A stretch of DNA of 45,152 nt from the NCBI GenBank assembly GCA_900316015.1, contig ONBG01000027.1, forward strand, positions 1 through 45,152, written 5' to 3'. A program made the translations under genes and the position numbers. The notes below the pieces were generated by a model, which was not told the DNA's origin, made no database searches, and worked only from the letters and a program-made list of their open reading frames with translations. How positions within the stretch are numbered: position 1 is the first letter of the stretch; each line of letters begins with the position of its first letter. The DNA comes from an uncultured Prevotella sp. GTDB lineage: Bacteria > Bacteroidota > Bacteroidia > Bacteroidales > Bacteroidaceae. Shown in pieces: positions 16,535 to 24,558 of the stretch.

Positions 16535-18007
16535 ATGAATCCAGAACATACTGCAAAAATGACCAACTTTCGATGGGTCATTTGCGCCTTGCTCTTTTTG
16601 GCAACTACCGTAAATTATATGGATCGTCAGGTATTATCGCTGACGTGGAAAGACTTTATTTCTCCAGAATTTCATTGGACAGATAATGATTATGGAACGA
16701 TAACGGGGTGGTTTTCTATCTTTTATGCAATCGCCAATCTCTTTGCTGGTAAGTTCATCGACTGGATGGGAACGAAAAAGGGGTATTTGATCGCTATCTT
16801 TGTTTGGTCGACAGGTGCTGTGATGCATGCTGGCTGTGGATGGGTGTCGATGCAAATAGAAGGCTATGGAAGCATAGAAGCCTTGCGAATGGTGCAGGCT
16901 GGCAGTGATGCTGCTGTTGCGATTGCCACGGTTAGTGTTTATCTCTTCTTGTCGTGTCGCCTGATCTTAGCTGCGGGTGAGGCTGGTAACTTTCCGGCAG
17001 CCATTAAGGTGACGGCTGAGTATTTCCCGAAGAAAGACCGTGCCTTCGCTACTTCGATCTTTAATAGTGGGGCTTCTATCGGAGCCTTGATTGCCCCCGC
17101 CACAATCCCTTTGCTCGCACGTGCTTTGGGATGGGAGATGTCGTTCATCATCATTGGTGTCTTAGGCTATGTCTGGATGGGTCTTTGGATATGGCTATAT
17201 GATAAACCAGAGAAGAGCAAACGGGTCAACCAAGCAGAGCTAACGTATATAGAACAAGACCGGGGAATCGATCATGTGCAGAAGGAAATGCAAGAGAAGG
17301 CTTCCCTGAAAGAGGAGAAGAGCATAGGCTTCTTGAAATGCTTTACTTATCGGCAGACATGGTCGTTTATCATAGGTAAGTTTATGACAGATGGCGTTTG
17401 GTGGTTTTTCCTATTCTGGGCTCCAGCTTATTTCTCCGACCAATATGGTTATTCGTCTGATTCTCCCATGGCAATTGCCTTGATCTTTACATTATATGCG
17501 ATCGTAACTGTGCTCAGTATCTTCGGAGGGTATCTGCCCACGTATTTCGTAGATAAGAAAGGAATGAATCCTTATATCGGTCGTATGCGTGCCATGTTGA
17601 TTTTTGCTTGTTTCCCCTTGTTAGGGCTTCTTGCGCAACCCATGGGTTCCATTAGTCCATGGTGCCCTGCCATTATTATTGGCTTGTTGGGTGCTGGGCA
17701 TCAGGCTTGGTCGGCTAACCTATATTCTACCATTGGGGATATGTTCCCGAAGTCTACGATTGCTACCATAACAGGTATTGGGGCTATGGCCGGTGGTATT
17801 AGCTCCTTTCTTATCAATAAAGGTTCGGGCATGCTGTTTACCTATTCAGAACATCAAGGCTCTGCCTTCCAATTTATGGGATTCGAAGGCAAGCCTGCTG
17901 GATATATGATTATCTTTTGTATCTGCGCCGTTGCCTACCTGATTGGTTGGTGTCTCATGAAAGCCCTGGTTCCGAAATATAAGCCTATTGAGGTGGATGA
18001 TGAGTAG
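16535..18007 (+). CDS. exuT: MFS hexuronate transporter (ExuT-like)
   Basis: A 490-residue major facilitator with about 12 membrane segments. It belongs to the anion:cation symporter group: NYMDRQVLSLTW at 28-39 is the family signature in helix 1, and AAGEAGNFPAAIKVTAEYFP at about 148-167 is the typical helix-4 block. ExuT-type proteins import galacturonate and glucuronate with protons. An insertion of about 30 residues (about 108-135, GYGSIEALRMVQAGSDA) precedes helix 4. Its place after kduI supports uronate or keto-deoxyuronate uptake. The exact substrate is inferred from context. Confidence 0.88.
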   Translation: MNPEHTAKMTNFRWVICALLFLATTVNYMDRQVLSLTWKDFISPEFHWTDNDYGTITGWFSIFYAIANLFAGKFIDWMGTKKGYLIAIFVWSTGAVMHAGCGWVSMQIEGYGSIEALRMVQAGSDAAVAIATVSVYLFLSCRLILAAGEAGNFPAAIKVTAEYFPKKDRAFATSIFNSGASIGALIAPATIPLLARALGWEMSFIIIGVLGYVWMGLWIWLYDKPEKSKRVNQAELTYIEQDRGIDHVQKEMQEKASLKEEKSIGFLKCFTYRQTWSFIIGKFMTDGVWWFFLFWAPAYFSDQYGYSSDSPMAIALIFTLYAIVTVLSIFGGYLPTYFVDKKGMNPYIGRMRAMLIFACFPLLGLLAQPMGSISPWCPAIIIGLLGAGHQAWSANLYSTIGDMFPKSTIATITGIGAMAGGISSFLINKGSGMLFTYSEHQGSAFQFMGFEGKPAGYMIIFCICAVAYLIGWCLMKALVPKYKPIEVDDE

Positions 18008-18019
18008 GAGATGGCCTTT

Positions 18020-18757
18020 TTACAAGAATCCTTGGCGCTTTAGGGCATGGATCATGCCTTCTGACATGGCTTCATTGTCCTTTTTCGTATAACGGATATC
18101 CGTGAATACTTGCGCTAAGGTTTCCTTGTGATTGGTCTCCACAAAATGCCGGTTCTCAGGTAAGGCTTCCTTCGGGGCATAGTATTGGTCGATGGAAGTT
18201 GACGTATAGTCGTGGTAGGTCTCATGATGGACAAACGCACTGACGGGGAGACGGTCGGATACGGGTGGGTCTTCGTCAGGCCACCCCAATGTGATCGTGG
18301 CAACAGGAAATACCATTTTTGGTATTTTCAGGATATCAATGATCTGCTCTGGCTGGTAAACGGTTGTGCCCAAGAAGCATAATCCTAATCCGGATGCCTC
18401 AGCCAAGTCGCAGAATGTTTGGGTGAAGAGCAAGGCATCGGTCGCTGCATTGATGAACGATAGGAAGTTATCATATCCAGGCTCGGCTTTTCTGTAGCGG
18501 GCCCAAAGGCTGGTGCGCCTGAAGTCTGCACAGATGGTCAAGAGAACAGGTGCTCCTTTGACCATGGGTTGCCCAAAATGAGCAGGCGAAAGCTTTTCTT
18601 TCATCTCCTTGTCTTTGGTGATGATAACGCTATAGAGCTGCAAGTTGCCCATGGTTTGTGTATGGGAAGCTCTTTCCAACAGGCTTTCCAATAATGAGTC
18701 ATCTACATCCTGCTGCTTGTATTGACGAATGGTTCGTCTGGTCCTTTCTTCTTTCAT
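18020..18757 (-). CDS. NfsA-like FMN nitroreductase family protein
   Basis: A 245-residue cytoplasmic flavoprotein. It starts with RTRRTIRQYKQQDVDDSLLESLLERASH, of which the RRTIRQY part is the conserved FMN-phosphate-binding segment. The family's TQTFCDLAEASGLGLCFLG segment lies in the middle, followed by PVATITLGWPDEDP. Members reduce nitro compounds, quinones or flavins with NAD(P)H; the native substrate is unknown. It converges with exuT (12-bp gap) and diverges from nrdJ. A direct repeat of GATTCACAAT sits at its start codon (18756-18779). Confidence 0.9.
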   Translation of the reverse strand: MKEERTRRTIRQYKQQDVDDSLLESLLERASHTQTMGNLQLYSVIITKDKEMKEKLSPAHFGQPMVKGAPVLLTICADFRRTSLWARYRKAEPGYDNFLSFINAATDALLFTQTFCDLAEASGLGLCFLGTTVYQPEQIIDILKIPKMVFPVATITLGWPDEDPPVSDRLPVSAFVHHETYHDYTSTSIDQYYAPKEALPENRHFVETNHKETLAQVFTDIRYTKKDNEAMSEGMIHALKRQGFL

Positions 18758-18779
18758 TGTGAATCTCCAATTGTGAATC
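18756..18779 (-). repeat. 10-bp direct repeat at the nitroreductase start
   Basis: On the minus strand GATTCACAAT occurs twice, at 18779-18770 and 18765-18756, 14 bp apart. The second copy runs into the ATG (18757-18755). The -7 element TAACTTTGT (18793-18785) lies just upstream, so both copies are at or after the likely transcription start. This may be a local tandem duplication or a regulator or translational control site. Confidence 0.6.
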
Positions 18780-18784
18780 CGTTT

Positions 18785-18793
18785 ACAAAGTTA
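18785..18793 (-). promoter_or_regulatory. Nitroreductase promoter -7 element
   Basis: The minus strand reads TAACTTTGT, matching TAnnTTTG. It lies about 28 bp upstream of the start codon, giving a very short leader. Confidence 0.55.
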
Positions 18794-18948
18794 TGAAAAA
18801 TAGTGTAGATGGCAAAATCGATCGCTTATCTTTTTGGAAAACATTTTTAGAGAATACCCGTAGGAAGTTATCCATTTTGGATCTTTTGGCTTTGAGGAAT
18901 TTTAGGAAAATATATGAGAAATGATTTCTATTTGTGGAAAATAGTTTG

Positions 18949-18957
18949 TAGTTTTGC
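18949..18957 (+). promoter_or_regulatory. nrdJ promoter -7 element
   Basis: TAGTTTTGC matches TAnnTTTGC, 20 bp before the nrdJ ATG at 18978. The short leader leaves no room for a cobalamin riboswitch. Confidence 0.7.
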
Positions 18958-18977
18958 ATCCTGTAATCAGATTCAAT

Positions 18978-21557
18978 ATGGAAAATTTGAAAACTTACTC
19001 CTTTGAGGAAGCTTATGAGGCTTCCTTGGAATATTTTGATGGCGAAGAGCTCGCTGCCAGGGTATGGGTGAACAAATATGCAATGAAGGATAGCTTTGGA
19101 AATATCTTCGAAAAAAGTCCAAAGGACATGCACTGGCGTATTGCCAAAGAGATTGCAAGGATTGAGAAGAAATACAAGAATCCGATGACGGCGCAAGAAG
19201 TGTTTGACTTGCTCGATCATTTTCACTATATCATTCCTGCCGGGAGTCCGATGACGGGAATCGGTAACAACCATCAGATTGCTTCTTTAAGTAATTGCTT
19301 TGTGATCGGCCTTGACGGTAATGCTGACTCTTATGGTGCCATCATGCGCATTGACGAGGAGCAGGTACAGCTCATGAAACGCCGTGGTGGAGTGGGGCAT
19401 GACATGTCCCATATTCGTCCCAAAGGCTCTCCGGTCAACAACTCTGCCCTCACCAGTACGGGTCTTGTTCCTTTCATGGAGCGGTATAGCAATTCTACGC
19501 GCGAGGTAGCACAAGATGGTCGTCGTGGGGCATTGATGTTGAGCGTCAGTATCAAGCACCCGGATAGTGAGGCTTTTATTGATGCCAAGATGACGGAAGG
19601 TAAGGTGACAGGGGCTAATGTGTCAGTGAAAATCGATGATGATTTCATGGATGCTGCGCTCAATGATAGGAAATATACCCAGCAATTCCCGATTGACAGC
19701 GATCATCCTATGGTCAAAAAGGAGATCTCTGCCAAGAAATTGTGGGAGAAGATCGTGCATAACGCATGGAAGAGTGCAGAGCCTGGCGTGCTGTTTTGGG
19801 ACACGATCATCCGGGAAAGCATTCCTGATTGCTATGCTGATTTAGGTTTCCGGACCGTGAGTACCAACCCATGTGGCGAGATACCGCTCTGCCCTTATGA
19901 TTCTTGCAGACTGTTGAGCCTTAATTTGTATAGCTATGTTGTACACCCTTTTACGAAAGAGGCTTATTTCGATTTCGAGAAGTTCAAGAAACATGCCCAG
20001 ATTGCACAGCGTATTATGGACGATATTGTTGACCTTGAATTAGAGAAGATCGATATGATCCTTGCTAAGATCGACAGAGATCCGCAGAGTGATGAAGTAA
20101 AAGGGGCAGAAAGGCATTTGTGGGAGAAAATTAAATATAAGAGTGGACTAGGACGTCGCACGGGCGTAGGCATTACCGCAGAGGGCGATATGTTAGCAGC
20201 CATGGGCTATCGATATGGTACGCAGGAGGCTACCGACTTTAGTGTGAGCGTGCATAAGACATTGGCACTGAACGCATATCGCAGCAGTGTCACTTTAGCA
20301 CAGGAGCGGGGGACTTTTGAAATTTATGATGCCGAACGCGAAAAGGACAATCCTTTCATTCATAGGATAAAGGAAGCCGACCCTCAATTGTATGCGGATA
20401 TGGTGAAATATGGCAGGAGGAACATCGCGTGCCTGACGATCGCGCCTACGGGAACGACCAGTCTGATGACACAAACAACCAGTGGTATCGAGCCCGTCTT
20501 CATGCCTGTGTACAAGCGTCGTCGTAAAGTGAACCCTTCTGATGCAGATGTCCATGTCGACTTTGTGGATGAAGTCGGTGATTCTTATGAGGAATATATT
20601 GTCTATCACAAGAAATTCTTGGAGTGGATGAAAATCAACGGTTATGACACTACCCGCCGTTATACCCAGGAAGAGATAGATGCCCTCGTTGCTAAGTCAC
20701 CTTATTATAAAGCTACCGCCAATGATGTCGACTGGCTGATGAAGGTTCGGATGCAGGGCGCAATTCAGAAATGGGTTGACCATAGCATTAGTGTGACGGT
20801 CAACTTGCCCAATAACGTTGATGAGGCGTTGGTGAACCGTTTGTATGTTGAGGCTTGGCGTTGTGGCTGTAAGGGATGTACGATTTATCGCGATGGCAGT
20901 AGGGCAGGTGTGATGATCTCTGTTTCCAAGAAAGACAAGGATAAGCATCAGGATACAGAGCGTGAACCGGCCGAGGAGAACAGCACGGGTGTATATAAGC
21001 GTCCTGAGGTGGTGGAAGTTCGGCCCACTGAGTTGCAATGCGATGTGGTGCGCTTTCAAAACAACAAAGAGAAATGGGTTGCTTTCGTGGGATTGCTCAA
21101 CGGGTATCCTTATGAAATCTTCACCGGCTTGCAGGATGATGAAGAAGGAATCGTCCTACCTAAGACGGTCACGAAAGGCAAGATTATCAAGCAGACAAAT
21201 CCTGACGGTACCCATCGCTATGATTTCCAGTTTGAGAACAAGCGGGGATATAAGACAACGGTCGAAGGACTGAGTGAGAAGTTCAATCCTGAGTACTGGA
21301 ACTATGCTAAGCTGATCTCTGGTGTCTTGCGTTATCGGATGCCCATCGATCATGTCATCAAGTTGGTGGGCTCCTTACAGTTGAAAGATGAGAGCATCAA
21401 TACATGGAAAAATGGCGTCGAGCGTGCCTTGAAGAAATATATCGTGGACGGTACGGAGGCAAAAGGACAGAAATGCCCAGTCTGCGGTCATGAGAGCTTG
21501 GTCTATCAGGAAGGATGCCTGATTTGCAAGAATTGTGGTGCCAGTCGCTGTGGATAA
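18978..21557 (+). CDS. nrdJ: Adenosylcobalamin-dependent (class II) ribonucleotide reductase
   Basis: NrdJ reduces ribonucleotides to deoxyribonucleotides using coenzyme B12, independent of oxygen. The protein has 859 residues from ATG 18978; earlier in-frame codons lie within the promoter. Key sites are the redox cysteine in SLSNCFVIG at about 105-109, the radical cysteine and glutamate in NPCGEIPLC at about 297-305, and GTTSLMTQTTSGIEP at about 493-507. There is a TSCPD-like segment at about 680-800, and CPVCGHESLVYQEGCLIC near the end, the C-terminal reducing zinc-like cysteine tail. No N-terminal ATP cone is apparent. It is followed by folB, which starts 10 bp after its stop. Confidence 0.95.
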   Translation: MENLKTYSFEEAYEASLEYFDGEELAARVWVNKYAMKDSFGNIFEKSPKDMHWRIAKEIARIEKKYKNPMTAQEVFDLLDHFHYIIPAGSPMTGIGNNHQIASLSNCFVIGLDGNADSYGAIMRIDEEQVQLMKRRGGVGHDMSHIRPKGSPVNNSALTSTGLVPFMERYSNSTREVAQDGRRGALMLSVSIKHPDSEAFIDAKMTEGKVTGANVSVKIDDDFMDAALNDRKYTQQFPIDSDHPMVKKEISAKKLWEKIVHNAWKSAEPGVLFWDTIIRESIPDCYADLGFRTVSTNPCGEIPLCPYDSCRLLSLNLYSYVVHPFTKEAYFDFEKFKKHAQIAQRIMDDIVDLELEKIDMILAKIDRDPQSDEVKGAERHLWEKIKYKSGLGRRTGVGITAEGDMLAAMGYRYGTQEATDFSVSVHKTLALNAYRSSVTLAQERGTFEIYDAEREKDNPFIHRIKEADPQLYADMVKYGRRNIACLTIAPTGTTSLMTQTTSGIEPVFMPVYKRRRKVNPSDADVHVDFVDEVGDSYEEYIVYHKKFLEWMKINGYDTTRRYTQEEIDALVAKSPYYKATANDVDWLMKVRMQGAIQKWVDHSISVTVNLPNNVDEALVNRLYVEAWRCGCKGCTIYRDGSRAGVMISVSKKDKDKHQDTEREPAEENSTGVYKRPEVVEVRPTELQCDVVRFQNNKEKWVAFVGLLNGYPYEIFTGLQDDEEGIVLPKTVTKGKIIKQTNPDGTHRYDFQFENKRGYKTTVEGLSEKFNPEYWNYAKLISGVLRYRMPIDHVIKLVGSLQLKDESINTWKNGVERALKKYIVDGTEAKGQKCPVCGHESLVYQEGCLICKNCGASRCG

Positions 21558-21567
21558 TCATGAAGAG

Positions 21568-21948
21568 ATGAAAATAGACGATAGTTACATCTATCTTGAC
21601 AGCTTGCGGTTTCATGCCTATCATGGCGTGATGCCGCAGGAGCGTCTGGCGGGACATGATTATATCGTCAGTCTCAAGATCCGATACGACTTCCGCAAGG
21701 CATGTCTTTCCGATGAGGTGACCGACACATTGAACTATGCTGCGGTCTATGATTGCGTGAAAGAGGAGATGGCAGTCCCTGGGAATCTTCTTGAGCATGT
21801 TGCTTATAGGATCTGTGACCACCTGTGTAAGTCCTTCCCCTCCATCATCTCCCTTACTATCTCTTTGACGAAGCTCGCCCCTCCTATGGGAGCAGATTGC
21901 CATGGGGCAGGCGTTGAATTACATTTAATAAATAATAAAACTGAATAA
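21568..21948 (+). CDS. folB: Dihydroneopterin aldolase
   Basis: FolB cleaves 7,8-dihydroneopterin to 6-hydroxymethyl-dihydropterin and glycolaldehyde in folate synthesis. The protein has 126 residues from ATG 21568; an upstream in-frame GTG overlapping nrdJ would add non-homologous residues. Family motifs are LDSLRFHAYHGVMPQER at residues 8-24, DTLNYAAVYDCV in the middle, the catalytic-Lys region LTKLAPPMG and a final GAGVELHL. It is probably co-transcribed with nrdJ, linking two steps that feed DNA precursor supply. Confidence 0.92.
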   Translation: MKIDDSYIYLDSLRFHAYHGVMPQERLAGHDYIVSLKIRYDFRKACLSDEVTDTLNYAAVYDCVKEEMAVPGNLLEHVAYRICDHLCKSFPSIISLTISLTKLAPPMGADCHGAGVELHLINNKTE

Positions 21949-21976
21949 AACCTTTTGGTTTTCCAAAGATAATACT

Positions 21977-21985
21977 TAATTTTGC
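21977..21985 (+). promoter_or_regulatory. Promoter -7 element of the amidase-mlaD pair
   Basis: TAATTTTGC matches TAnnTTTGC, 18 bp before the amidase ATG at 22004. Confidence 0.7.
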
Positions 21986-22003
21986 AATCCTGTAATACCC
22001 GGT

Positions 22004-23266
22004 ATGAGTAGAAAGTTTATTTTCTCTATAGCAACCCTGTTGATGATCGCAGTAATGACCTTTGCTGCGAGTAAGCGATTTACCCTTGTTTTAGATGCCG
22101 GTCATGGCGGAAAGGACCATGGCGCGCCAGGGGCGGTCTCGGAGGAAAAGAACCTTACCTTGAAATATGCATTGGCTTTTGGGCGGATAGTAGAACAAAA
22201 CTGCCCGGATGTGAGGGTCTTGTATACCAGGAAGTCGGATGTTTTTGTTCCCTTGAAGGAGCGTGCGGAGTTTGCCAATCGGAACAAAGCCGATCTTTTT
22301 GTGTCTGTTCATATCAATGCCTTGGAGCCGGGTCGGATCGGGCATGGTTATCAGACCTATACCATTGGGCGTAGTTTGAGAAACGGAAACAGTGAGGGGA
22401 TCAAGGAGAACTTGGAAGTAGCAAAACGGGAAAACGCAGTGATCACCCTTGAAAAGGACTACAAGCAGACCTATAAAGGTTTTGAGAACAATTCCGCTGA
22501 GAGCGATATCATGTTCGAGGTCGTGCAGGATAAGAACCGCGAACGGAGCGTTGAGTTAGCAAAATTGTTGCAGAGGAATATCTGTAGTGCTACCGGCAGG
22601 CAGGATGCAGGTGCCCATCAGGACAACCTGGCCGTCATCAGACTGACATCCATGCCGGGCTGCTTGATGGAATTGGGGTTCATTTCCACGCCTGACGAGG
22701 AGGAATATCTGAATTCAGATGCAGGTCTTCAGGCTTATTCTCAGGGATTCCTGAATGCCTTTGTCGCCTATAAGAATAAATATGATACCCATATCGTAGT
22801 TCCCTATAAGACTGCGACGAAACAGGTGCCTGATATTCCAAATATCGTGCCTGATGAATATAAGCAAGATGACCAAGAAGAAAGGCAGGGCACTACTGGC
22901 AGGTTGAACACCGTCAGAGAGCGGAACACAGTAAATAGGAAGGCAGTAAAGGACAACAATCCATCCGCCCCAAAGGTGGTCGATGATTCCCAAGCACCTG
23001 TCTTCAAAATCCAAATATTGGCTTCGGATACAGAGATCCGCCCTGGGAGCAACCAATTGAAAGGGCTCACAGGCGTGGAATCCTATCGGGAAGACAATTA
23101 CTATAAATATACTTATGGCGCTTCGGCAAACTACAATGAGATCTATCGCCTGCGCAAGGAGATACTCGATAAGTTCCCGGGAGCATTTATTGTCGCCTTT
23201 AAAAACGGGTCGAAGATGAATGTCAATCAGGCCATCAATGAGTTTAAACGCAATAGGAATAAATAA
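22004..23266 (+). CDS. N-acetylmuramoyl-L-alanine amidase (Amidase_3)
   Basis: A 420-residue exported zinc amidase that cuts the MurNAc-L-Ala bond of peptidoglycan during cell separation or recycling. It has an N-terminal signal (FIFSIATLLMIAVMTFAAS). The zinc and catalytic motifs are LDAGHGGKDHGAPG at residues 30-43, a glutamate in SEEKNL, FVSVHINALE at about 99-108, and CLMELGFIST at about 220-229. A low-complexity linker (about 280-325) leads to a C-terminal SPOR-like segment (VFKIQILASD onward) that may bind denuded septal glycan. The MlaD gene begins 8 bp later, a pairing common in Bacteroidota. Confidence 0.92.
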   Translation: MSRKFIFSIATLLMIAVMTFAASKRFTLVLDAGHGGKDHGAPGAVSEEKNLTLKYALAFGRIVEQNCPDVRVLYTRKSDVFVPLKERAEFANRNKADLFVSVHINALEPGRIGHGYQTYTIGRSLRNGNSEGIKENLEVAKRENAVITLEKDYKQTYKGFENNSAESDIMFEVVQDKNRERSVELAKLLQRNICSATGRQDAGAHQDNLAVIRLTSMPGCLMELGFISTPDEEEYLNSDAGLQAYSQGFLNAFVAYKNKYDTHIVVPYKTATKQVPDIPNIVPDEYKQDDQEERQGTTGRLNTVRERNTVNRKAVKDNNPSAPKVVDDSQAPVFKIQILASDTEIRPGSNQLKGLTGVESYREDNYYKYTYGASANYNEIYRLRKEILDKFPGAFIVAFKNGSKMNVNQAINEFKRNRNK

Positions 23267-23274
23267 AATGAAGT

Positions 23275-24171
23275 ATGAAGTTTTTTACGAAAGAAGTTAA
23301 AATAGCCATTGTAGCCATCGTCGGATTGGTGGTCCTTTTCTTCGGAATGCAATTCCTGAAAGGGTTAACCTTCTTCGATACGGATAATAACTATTATATC
23401 TCCTTTGATGATGTGACGGGGCTTGCGGAGTCAAGTCCTATCTATGCCAAGGGCTATAAGGTGGGCGTAGTCAAGAAAATCGACTTCGATTACAATACTC
23501 GCTCCCTGAAGGCTATGGTTACCCTTAATCATGACATGCGCATCCCGAAGGGAACGACGGCAGAGATCGCCAAGGATTTGTTAGGCAATGTGAGTGTCAA
23601 CCTTTATTTGGCAAATGGGAATGAGTACCTCCAACCTCATGACGTGATTCCCGGACGCATGCAGGTGGGCATCATGAATAAGGTGGAAGACCTGATGCCA
23701 GCCATTGAGAAGATAGTTCCTAAGTTGGATTCGATCATGGATAACCTGAACCTCTTGCTCTCTGACCCTTCTATTGCCCGTTCCTTGCATAACATCGAGG
23801 GCGTGACGGCTAACCTTACCACGACCTCACAGCAGTTGAATGTCTTGGTAGGGGGACTGAACAGAAGTATCCCTGGCGTGATTGGAAAGGCGAATGGAGT
23901 CTTGGACAATACACAACGCCTGACATCCAACTTAGCTGCGGTAGATGTGGCGGGCACGATGGCTCAAGTGAACCAGACCTTGAGCAATGTCCAAGAGGTC
24001 ACCGATAAGATCAATCATAATAAGGGAACACTCGGATTGCTGATGAATGACCCCTCCTTGTACAACAACCTCACTTCTACCATGCGCAATGCTGATTCTT
24101 TGGTAGTCAACCTCAGGCAGCATCCTAAGCGTTATGTGCACTTCTCTTTGTTTGGCAAGAAGGATAAATAA
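23275..24171 (+). CDS. MlaD-family (MCE domain) protein
   Basis: A 298-residue protein with one N-terminal membrane helix (IAIVAIVGLVVLFFGMQFL at 10-28) and an MCE domain directly after it. The MCE domain has SFDDVTGLAESSPIYAKGYKVGVVKKI at about 43-69 and KDLLGNVSVNLYL at about 100-112. A C-terminal helical region rich in Asn, Thr and Leu probably forms a coiled or tunnel-like helix. It is expected to sit in the inner membrane facing the periplasm and carry lipids for an Mla-type transporter. MlaE and MlaF are not in the window. Its stop is followed by AAGCTTTTTTTGAG. Confidence 0.9.
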   Translation: MKFFTKEVKIAIVAIVGLVVLFFGMQFLKGLTFFDTDNNYYISFDDVTGLAESSPIYAKGYKVGVVKKIDFDYNTRSLKAMVTLNHDMRIPKGTTAEIAKDLLGNVSVNLYLANGNEYLQPHDVIPGRMQVGIMNKVEDLMPAIEKIVPKLDSIMDNLNLLLSDPSIARSLHNIEGVTANLTTTSQQLNVLVGGLNRSIPGVIGKANGVLDNTQRLTSNLAAVDVAGTMAQVNQTLSNVQEVTDKINHNKGTLGLLMNDPSLYNNLTSTMRNADSLVVNLRQHPKRYVHFSLFGKKDK

Positions 24172-24558
24172 GTGACCTTAAGCTTTTTTTGAGATAAGTA
24201 TTAAATTAAATTTCGTCTAAATAATTCTTCTTCATGTTTCACGGCTTCCTGGATGACCCGGAAGCCGTTTGCCTTAAATACTTTAGGGATGTTTCACAGA
24301 AAAGAGACTATTTTTCGGCTAAAAGGGTGCAGATCCTATCTAAGTATAGATATATCAGTTGGTTATTCATATGCAATAGTGCCTTTTTGTTACAGTTTTG
24401 TAGGAGGAATGTAAAGTTCAGATAATCCGATAGTTACGCTTTCTGTCTTAAAAATGTATAAAACATAAGATTTGGAAGTATCACTTTTTTTTCCGATATT
24501 TGCAGTCGCAATAATTTAAAGATTAGTCGAAAGACAGGTAAACTTTGGTTTTTTATAG
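24172..24558. other. 387-bp AT-rich intergenic region before dnaA
   Basis: No gene is supported here; a 63-codon open frame at 24234-24425 has no RBS, promoter or recognisable protein. A perfect 9-bp hairpin, ACGGCTTCC (24241-24249) with GGAAGCCGT (24260-24268), is followed by only TT. A 6-bp palindrome, TATCTA (24337-24342) with TAGATA (24347-24352), is operator-like. ATGTTTCAC occurs at 24233 and again near 24289. A near-consensus -7 element GATATTTGC lies at 24495-24503 before dnaA. No DnaA-box cluster is seen. Confidence 0.6.
24495..24503 (+). promoter_or_regulatory. Probable dnaA promoter -7 element
   Basis: GATATTTGC differs from TAnnTTTGC only at the first base and lies 55 bp before the dnaA ATG. 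Confidence 0.45.

Noticed and set aside
18758-18977. Cobalamin riboswitch upstream of the B12-dependent nrdJ
   Set aside because: The -7 element lies 20 bp from the ATG, leaving no room for a roughly 200-nt aptamer, and no B12-box sequence is visible.
21549-21557. oriC near dnaA based on a TGTGGATAA DnaA box
   Set aside because: It is a single box at the nrdJ stop codon, 3 kb from dnaA. The only other near-match close by is TTATCCATA inside dnaA (25865-25873). No cluster or AT-rich unwinding element accompanies them.
24234-24425. Small protein gene of 63 codons upstream of dnaA
   Set aside because: The frame overlaps the hairpin, has no promoter element or ribosome-binding context, and the product resembles no family.
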